This document shows, piece by piece, positions 44,258 through 49,310 of a DNA stretch of 49,310 nt. The DNA is from Curtobacterium sp. MCBA15_008 (GTDB lineage: Bacteria > Actinomycetota > Actinomycetes > Actinomycetales > Microbacteriaceae), in assembly GCF_001865065.1 (NCBI RefSeq), contig NZ_MJGN01000001.1:27823-77132 (forward strand), written 5' to 3'. The notes under the pieces are model-generated. The model saw only the letters and a list, made by a program, of their open reading frames with translations. It searched no databases and was not told the DNA's origin. The position numbers and the translations under genes are program-made. How positions within the stretch are numbered: the first letter of the stretch is position 1; each line of letters begins with the position of its first letter.

Positions 44258-47200
44258 ACCGCATCGTGCACCGACCCGCTCGGGTCTCCACGCCGCTCGT
44301 CCGCCCCGACGCGGAGCAGCTCGCCCCACCGCCGCAGCTGCCGGAGGGGCCGAGCGGCGGGATCCCGCTGCAGTCGCTGCTGCCGGTGGTCGGCGCGATC
44401 TCGTCCGTCGTGATGATGGTCGTGCTGCGCGGCAACAACCCCGTGCTCATGGTCGTCGCCGCCCTGGTCTTCGTGGTCGCGCTCGTCGGCGGCCTCGGCA
44501 TGGCGTTCACCCAGCGCGGCAACGCCGTCCGGAACCGTCGCACCCAGCGCGAGCGCTACCTCGACTACCTCGAGGAGCTCCGCGGCGACCTCCGCACCCG
44601 CACGACCGCCGTCCGCGAGCGCGCCGAGCACGTCGACCCGTCGCCGGACACGCTCCCCCGCCTGGTCGGCGACCCGGCCCGGCTGTGGGAGCGGCGACGC
44701 ACGCACGGCGACTTCCTGCGGGTCCGTGTCGGCTCGGGGGACGTCGGCTGGCTCGACCTCGCGGTGCCGCCGGACCAGAACCCGGTCCAACCGCTCGACC
44801 CCCTCATGCTGGCCGAGCTCGAGCAGGTCGCCGAGCACTACGGCACCGTGCACGCCATGCCGATCGCGATCCGCCTCGACGACGCCGGGGACGTCTCGGT
44901 CGTCGGTGGCCGCGACGCGGTGCTCGACGTCGCGCGGGCCCTCGTCGCGCAGCTCGCGGCGCTCCACGCGCCGGAGGACCTGCACCTCGCCGCGGCGTTC
45001 CCCGCCGAACGCGCCGCCGACTGGGAGTGGTTCGACCTGCTGCCGCACGCCCGCATGGACCGGACCTTCGACGGACCGCTGCGCGCGCGTCGGGTCGCCG
45101 AGGACGTCCCGACGCTGGCGCGCACGCTCGCCGGCGAGCTCGGCGAACGCGCCCGGACCGCCGCGATGTACCGACGCTCGGGCGACTCGGCCAAGCGCAG
45201 CGACCTGCCGCGCCTGGTCGTCTTCGCCGACGAGCACGGCACCGTCGCGGTGCCGCTCGCGCTGCCCGAGGGCGAGACCCGACCGGAGGACCTCCGGATC
45301 ACGGTGGTGCACCTCGTCGCCGACCGGTTGCACGAGCCGTCGGACGTGCGGGTGCGGGTGACCGCGCGGTCGGACGGTGCCGAGGGGACCGGGACCGCGA
45401 CCACGACCACGCTCCTCGAGATCGTCGACGCCCGCGACGTCGAAGAGGGCGAGCCGGCCCCCGTGCAGACCGCGGTCTGCGACCCCGTCGCGCCGACCCT
45501 CGTCACCGCCGTCGCCCGCGCCCTCGCCCCGCTCCGCCTCTCCGCCGACGCCGAGGACCGCGCGGAGTCGTCGGCCGCCATCGGCGTGACCGACCTGCTC
45601 GGCGTCGACGACGTCACGACCATCGACCCGGACCGGACCTGGCGCCCGCGTACCCCGCGGGACTTCCTGCGCGTGCCGATCGGCGTCGACGACTTCGGTG
45701 CCCCGCTGCTGCTCGACCTCAAGGAGTCGGCGCAGCTCGGCATGGGGCCGCACGGCATCTGCATCGGCGCGACCGGCTCCGGCAAGAGCGAGATGCTCCG
45801 GACGCTCGTGCTCGGACTCGCGGTCTCCCACCCGCCCGAGGACCTCGCGATGATCCTCGTCGACTACAAGGGCGGCGCGGCGTTCGCGCCGTTCGCCCGA
45901 CTGCCGCACGTTGCCGGGCTCATCGACAACCTCGCCGACGACCCGCAGCTCACCCGCCGCGCTCGTGCGTCGATCGCCGGTGAGGTCCGGCGGCGCCAGG
46001 AGATGCTCCGCGACGCCGGGGCCGCACCGTCGATCACGCACTACCGCGAGCTCCGCACGCAGCGCCCCGACCTGCCGCCGATGCCGCACCTCGTGCTCGT
46101 GATCGACGAGTTCGGCGAGCTGCTCACCGCGGAACCCGAGTTCGTCGACCTGCTCCTGATGATCGGCCGCATCGGTCGGTCGATCGGTGTGCACCTGCTC
46201 CTGTCGAGCCAGCGCATCGAGGCCGGCAAGCTCCGCGGCCTCGACACCTACCTGTCGTACCGGCTCGGCCTCCGCACGTTCTCCGAGGCGGAGAGCCAGG
46301 TCGTGCTCGACACCGGCGACGCGTTCCACCTGCCCGCGGTCCCCGGGTACGGCTACCTCAAGGTCGACACGAGCGTCTACACCCGCTTCCGGTCGGGCTA
46401 CGTGTCCGGCCCCGTCGAGGACGCCACCCCCGCCGCGGCCGCGGTGACCTCGTCCGCCGACACCGCCCCCGAGCCCTTCGTCCTGCCCGTGTACAACACG
46501 CTGGCGTCCGAGGACGAGGACCCGGGCGAGACGACGCTCGAGACGCCCGACGTCGGCCGGAGCGTCGTCGACGAGGCCGTCGAGCGCCTCGGCCGCGGCG
46601 ACCGTGCCACCACGCCGGTGTGGCTGCCGCCGCTGCCCACGCGACTGGCGCTCGGCGCCGTGCTCGACCCGAACGCCGAGACCGACCCCGTCGGCATCAC
46701 GGTGCCGATCGGGCTGCTCGACGACCCGGCGCGCCAGCGGCAGCGTCCGTGGATGCTCGACCTCACGCAGGGCGGCGGGCACGTCGCCGTCATCGGCGCG
46801 CCGGGTTCCGGCCGGACCACCTTCCTCCGCACCGTCGCCGCGTCGATCGCGCTCACGACGACGCCCCGGCAGGTCAGCGTCTACGGCATGGACCTCGCGG
46901 GCGGCGGGCTCGGTCGCATCGAGGGCTTCCCGCACGTCGGTGGCGTCGCGACCCGCGCGGACCGGAACCGCCTGCTCCGCCTCGTCGAGGAGCTGCAGGC
47001 GATGATCCGGCTGCGCGAGCGGGTGTTCCGCGACCACGGCATCGACTCGCTCGCGATGCTCCGCAGCCGGCACGCCGCGGGCCGGGTCCCCGAGCTGGGA
47101 TCGGCGGACGTGGTGCTCCTCGTCGACGGGTTCGGGGTGATGCGGACCGAGTTCGAGGAGCTCGAGGACGCGTTCGGCGACCTGCTCCAGCGCGGCGGCA

Positions 47201-48303
47201 GCTTCGGCATCCACGTCGTCGTCGGGCTCACCCGCTGGAACGAGCTGCGGCTCGCGAACCAGCCGCTCATCGGCCAGCGCTTCGAGCTGCGGCTCAACGA
47301 CCCGGCCGACTCGACGATCGCCCGCGCCGCCGCCGCGACCCTGAAGTCCGGCGAGCCCGGCCGCGTGCTCACCGGCGACGAGCTGTTCGGGCAGGTCGCG
47401 CTGCCGGTGCTCGACGACGTGGACGACGGTGCGGTCGGCGACGAGCTCGCCGCCCTCGCCCAGCGCGTCGCGAACAGCTGGGGCGGTCCCGCAGCCGCGC
47501 CGATCCGCCTGCTGCCGGAGTCGTTCGACCCCGCCGAGCTGCCGGACCCGCTCGCGACTCCGACCACGGTGCCCTTCGCGCTCCGCCAGGACACCATGGA
47601 CTTCGTGGCGTTCGACCCCACGGTCGACCAGCACCTCCTGGTGTTCGGCGACACGGCGAGCGGCAAGACCGCGCTCCTCCGGGGTCTCGCGGCGGGCTTC
47701 ATGGAGCGCTCGACGCCGGACGAGCTCGTCCTCGCCTTCATGGACGTCCGCGGTGGCGCCGCCGCGGGCACGCCGGACGACTTCCTCGGCGGCCACGCGG
47801 CGAACGGGCGCGACGCCCGCGGGCTCGCGGCCGCGATCGCCGCGGAGCTCGAGCAGCGCGCCGCCGGCACCTCCACCGGGCCGCGTCCGCGCATCGTGGT
47901 GCTCGTCGACGACTACGACATCGTGGCCTCGGCCGGCACCGATCCGCTCGCGCCGCTCATGCCGTACCTGCCCTCGGCGCGTGACCTCGGGTTGCACGTC
48001 GTGCTGACCCGTCCGGTGGCCGGAGCCGCTCGCGCGATGTACGACACCGTGATCCAGTCGATCCGCGACTCCGGCGCGACCGGGCTCGTGCTGAGCGGCG
48101 AGCGGTCCGAGGGGCAGGTGTTCCCGAAGGTCTACGCGGAGCAGTTCCCGCCGGGCCGCGGGCGGCTCGTCCGACGCGGCACGGCCCCGCGCATCGTGCA
48201 GGTCGCCCACTTCCCCGCGGCCACGACCGTCGCACCGGTGCAGGCCGACCCCGCCGGTCAGACGACCGTGCTCGACCCGAAGGGAGCCGTCGATGCCCCG
48301 TGA
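44254..48303 (+). CDS. eccC: EccC-type FtsK/SpoIIIE ATPase, three ATPase domains (T7SS motor)
   Basis: 1349 aa with EccCa and EccCb fused. Two membrane helices (about 45-90) precede three ATPase modules. Module 1 has P-loop GATGSGKSEM (~505) and Walker B LVLVIDEFGELL (~613). Module 2 has GAPGSGRTTF (~848), in which Arg replaces the Lys, and VLLVDGFGVM. Module 3 has GDTASGKTALL (~1131) and IVVLVDDYDIV. Only the first module looks fully competent, which fits the known autoinhibition of EccC. Modules 2 and 3 bind substrate tails in characterised systems. GTG start overlaps the previous stop. Confidence 0.95.
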   Translation: MNRIVHRPARVSTPLVRPDAEQLAPPPQLPEGPSGGIPLQSLLPVVGAISSVVMMVVLRGNNPVLMVVAALVFVVALVGGLGMAFTQRGNAVRNRRTQRERYLDYLEELRGDLRTRTTAVRERAEHVDPSPDTLPRLVGDPARLWERRRTHGDFLRVRVGSGDVGWLDLAVPPDQNPVQPLDPLMLAELEQVAEHYGTVHAMPIAIRLDDAGDVSVVGGRDAVLDVARALVAQLAALHAPEDLHLAAAFPAERAADWEWFDLLPHARMDRTFDGPLRARRVAEDVPTLARTLAGELGERARTAAMYRRSGDSAKRSDLPRLVVFADEHGTVAVPLALPEGETRPEDLRITVVHLVADRLHEPSDVRVRVTARSDGAEGTGTATTTTLLEIVDARDVEEGEPAPVQTAVCDPVAPTLVTAVARALAPLRLSADAEDRAESSAAIGVTDLLGVDDVTTIDPDRTWRPRTPRDFLRVPIGVDDFGAPLLLDLKESAQLGMGPHGICIGATGSGKSEMLRTLVLGLAVSHPPEDLAMILVDYKGGAAFAPFARLPHVAGLIDNLADDPQLTRRARASIAGEVRRRQEMLRDAGAAPSITHYRELRTQRPDLPPMPHLVLVIDEFGELLTAEPEFVDLLLMIGRIGRSIGVHLLLSSQRIEAGKLRGLDTYLSYRLGLRTFSEAESQVVLDTGDAFHLPAVPGYGYLKVDTSVYTRFRSGYVSGPVEDATPAAAAVTSSADTAPEPFVLPVYNTLASEDEDPGETTLETPDVGRSVVDEAVERLGRGDRATTPVWLPPLPTRLALGAVLDPNAETDPVGITVPIGLLDDPARQRQRPWMLDLTQGGGHVAVIGAPGSGRTTFLRTVAASIALTTTPRQVSVYGMDLAGGGLGRIEGFPHVGGVATRADRNRLLRLVEELQAMIRLRERVFRDHGIDSLAMLRSRHAAGRVPELGSADVVLLVDGFGVMRTEFEELEDAFGDLLQRGGSFGIHVVVGLTRWNELRLANQPLIGQRFELRLNDPADSTIARAAAATLKSGEPGRVLTGDELFGQVALPVLDDVDDGAVGDELAALAQRVANSWGGPAAAPIRLLPESFDPAELPDPLATPTTVPFALRQDTMDFVAFDPTVDQHLLVFGDTASGKTALLRGLAAGFMERSTPDELVLAFMDVRGGAAAGTPDDFLGGHAANGRDARGLAAAIAAELEQRAAGTSTGPRPRIVVLVDDYDIVASAGTDPLAPLMPYLPSARDLGLHVVLTRPVAGAARAMYDTVIQSIRDSGATGLVLSGERSEGQVFPKVYAEQFPPGRGRLVRRGTAPRIVQVAHFPAATTVAPVQADPAGQTTVLDPKGAVDAP

Positions 48304-48637
48304 GGTGATCATCCTGTCCGCAGAGCCCCCGTCGTCGCTCGCGCTCGTCGAGGCCGGCGCCGACATCGCTCCCGACCTGCGAGCACGGACGCTCGAACGC
48401 GTCGTCACCGAGTTCGTCGACGACCGCGGTTCCGCCGTCCTGAGCGTCCAGGTGCCCCAACGCGTCGAGAACCCGGCGGAGATCGCACGACTCGCCCCGT
48501 GGGCCACGCTCGAGGCACCGGTCTGGTGGACCGACGCCTGGGTGCCCTGGGGAGCTGCGGGCGAGGTGGGCGTCGCGATCGTCCGCGCCTTCGCCGCAGC
48601 CGTCGACGCCCAGCTGATCGTGGAGGACGGCTCGTGA
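48293..48637 (+). CDS. Small T7SS-associated protein, unknown
   Basis: 114 aa; its ATG lies 11 nt inside the eccC end. No membrane segment or signal. Features: REVIILSAEPPSSLALVEAG, VLSVQVPQRVENPAEIARL and the Trp-rich APVWWTDAWVPWG. I recognise no family. Overlaps on both sides show tight co-expression with EccC and the following MinD-like protein, so a role in the same complex is likely. Confidence 0.72.
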   Translation: MPREVIILSAEPPSSLALVEAGADIAPDLRARTLERVVTEFVDDRGSAVLSVQVPQRVENPAEIARLAPWATLEAPVWWTDAWVPWGAAGEVGVAIVRAFAAAVDAQLIVEDGS

Positions 48638-49278
48638 GCACGCTGCCCCCGAACTCCGCGCTGCCCCCGAACTCCGCCCCGCCCCCGACCTCGGCCCCGC
48701 TCCCGCCGATGCCCGGCTCGCGGCGAGCCGCCGTCCAGCGCGCCCGGACGGTGCTCGTCGCGGGCGTTGCCGGCGGCACCGGGACCACGACCGTCGCGGC
48801 GCTCCTCGCCGACGCGGTCGGCGGTCGCCTGGGCGTCGTGGTGCAGGCGACGGACCACTCCGGTGGTGAGCTCGCCGCGCGGCTCCCCGTGCTGCAGACC
48901 GCGACCTCACGCGTGACCGTGCACGACACGGGCGCGCACGTCGGCCCCGCCGCGGTGCTCGCGGCCACGCCGGAGAACAGCCTCGTCGTGGTCGGACGGG
49001 CCACCGGTGACGGTGTCGAGGACGTCCGGGCGGCGCTCGCCTCCCTCGCCGACTCCCCCGACCCGACGCTCCTGGCGCGCTCGGTGGTGGTGCTCGTCGA
49101 CCGGGCCGCGAAGCCGACGCCGGTCGAGACGCGACCCGTCCGCGACGCCGGGGTCGCCGGCGTGTTCGTGCTCCGCGCCGACCGCGCCCTCGGCCGTCCC
49201 GGCCGCATCGACGTCGCCGGCCTGGGCCGGCCCACGATCACGACGGTGTCGGACCTGCTGACGGCGCTCGGCTGGTAG
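48634..49278 (+). CDS. Second MinD/ParA-like protein with degenerate P-loop
   Basis: 214 aa, GTG start overlapping the previous stop as GTGA. A Pro/Ser/Asn-rich N-terminal tail has a twice-repeated LPPNSA motif. The core shows VLVAGVAGGTGTTTVAALL at the P-loop position. Here Thr stands where the Lys of GKT should be, so ATP hydrolysis is doubtful, as in the protein at 43391-44257. Later segments are VVVVGRATGDGVEDV-like and VVVLVDRAAKPTPVE. It may be a scaffold in the T7SS locus. Confidence 0.72.
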   Translation: MSTLPPNSALPPNSAPPPTSAPLPPMPGSRRAAVQRARTVLVAGVAGGTGTTTVAALLADAVGGRLGVVVQATDHSGGELAARLPVLQTATSRVTVHDTGAHVGPAAVLAATPENSLVVVGRATGDGVEDVRAALASLADSPDPTLLARSVVVLVDRAAKPTPVETRPVRDAGVAGVFVLRADRALGRPGRIDVAGLGRPTITTVSDLLTALGW

Positions 49279-49295
49279 ACGCGACCGACAGACGG

Positions 49296-49310
49296 ACGGG
49301 AGGCACGGTG
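49296..49310 (+). promoter_or_regulatory. Ribosome site and start codon of the next T7SS gene (truncated by window edge)
   Basis: GGGAGG lies 5 nt before a GTG at 49308-49310, the last codon of the window. The next gene of the machinery operon most likely starts here. Confidence 0.5.

Noticed and set aside
42946..48858. Very long antisense ORF (1970 codons) on the minus strand across eccC
   Set aside because: It is Arg/Gly/Asp/Val-rich low-complexity sequence, a codon-bias shadow of the GC-rich eccC and MinD-like genes; those have clear domains and overlap-coupled starts.

Overview
The window is high-GC DNA with dense, often 4-nt-overlapping genes (GTG starts nested in TGA stops), leaderless promoters and actinobacterial gene types. 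These include an AccA3-type carboxylase, SdhCDAB, a BMP-type nucleoside ABC importer and an EccC/EccD type VII secretion system. The gene set points to Microbacteriaceae, probably Curtobacterium or a close relative; that is inference, since no rRNA is present. I see no tRNA, rRNA, CRISPR array or insertion sequence.

Layout. 0.2-3.3 kb: a NarL-type response regulator, a histidine kinase and a degenerate kinase-like membrane protein. 3.5-7.5 kb: a 23S rRNA/tRNA uracil methyltransferase head-to-head with a Maf pyrophosphatase carrying an unusual insert, then the biotin carboxylase/biotin carrier protein. 7.5-8.7 kb: an AbiEi/DUF559-type protein bracketed by two copies of the same palindrome. 8.7-20.4 kb: a minus-strand nucleoside-scavenging block. 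Its transcription order is lipoprotein, dual-domain ABC ATPase, two permeases, cytidine deaminase, thymidine phosphorylase, adenosine deaminase, PTS IIA and IIB without IIC, purine nucleoside phosphorylase, phosphohexomutase. Together these take up nucleosides, deaminate and phosphorolyse them, and pass the sugar phosphate on. 20.6-23.1 kb: divergent mannose-1-phosphate guanylyltransferase and glycosyltransferase. 23.1-26.7 kb: sdhCDAB. 26.8-30.2 kb: a TNT-domain protein and four tandem DUF805 membrane proteins, one with a pure CAG(16) tract. 30.3-32.0 kb: a quinone oxidoreductase and an unknown gene.

The most interesting part is 32.0-49.3 kb, a polymorphic type VII secretion locus. A divergent promoter region (about 39.32-39.45 kb) separates three small ESAT-6/WXG100-like proteins, a 755-aa effector with a C-terminal TNT (NAD+ glycohydrolase-type) domain and its overlapping immunity gene on the left from the secretion machinery on the right. 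The machinery comprises a zinc-ribbon/RDD/FHA protein, a DUF6177-like protein, a small Gln-rich membrane protein, EccD, a MinD-like protein, a three-ATPase EccC, a small protein and a second MinD-like protein. The cluster continues past the right edge.

Behind the intact effector-immunity pair (32.0-34.7 kb) lies a decayed array of displaced modules. It holds an intact immunity paralogue, a C-terminal half of another, a frameshifted TNT C-terminus, a composite ORF joining a toxin-like segment to a Cys-rich module, two intact members and one broken member of a small unnamed family, and a 72-76 bp direct repeat. Next to it is a stand-alone, leaderless TNT-domain gene whose paralogue sits behind sdhB. 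I read this as an effector-immunity recombination site.
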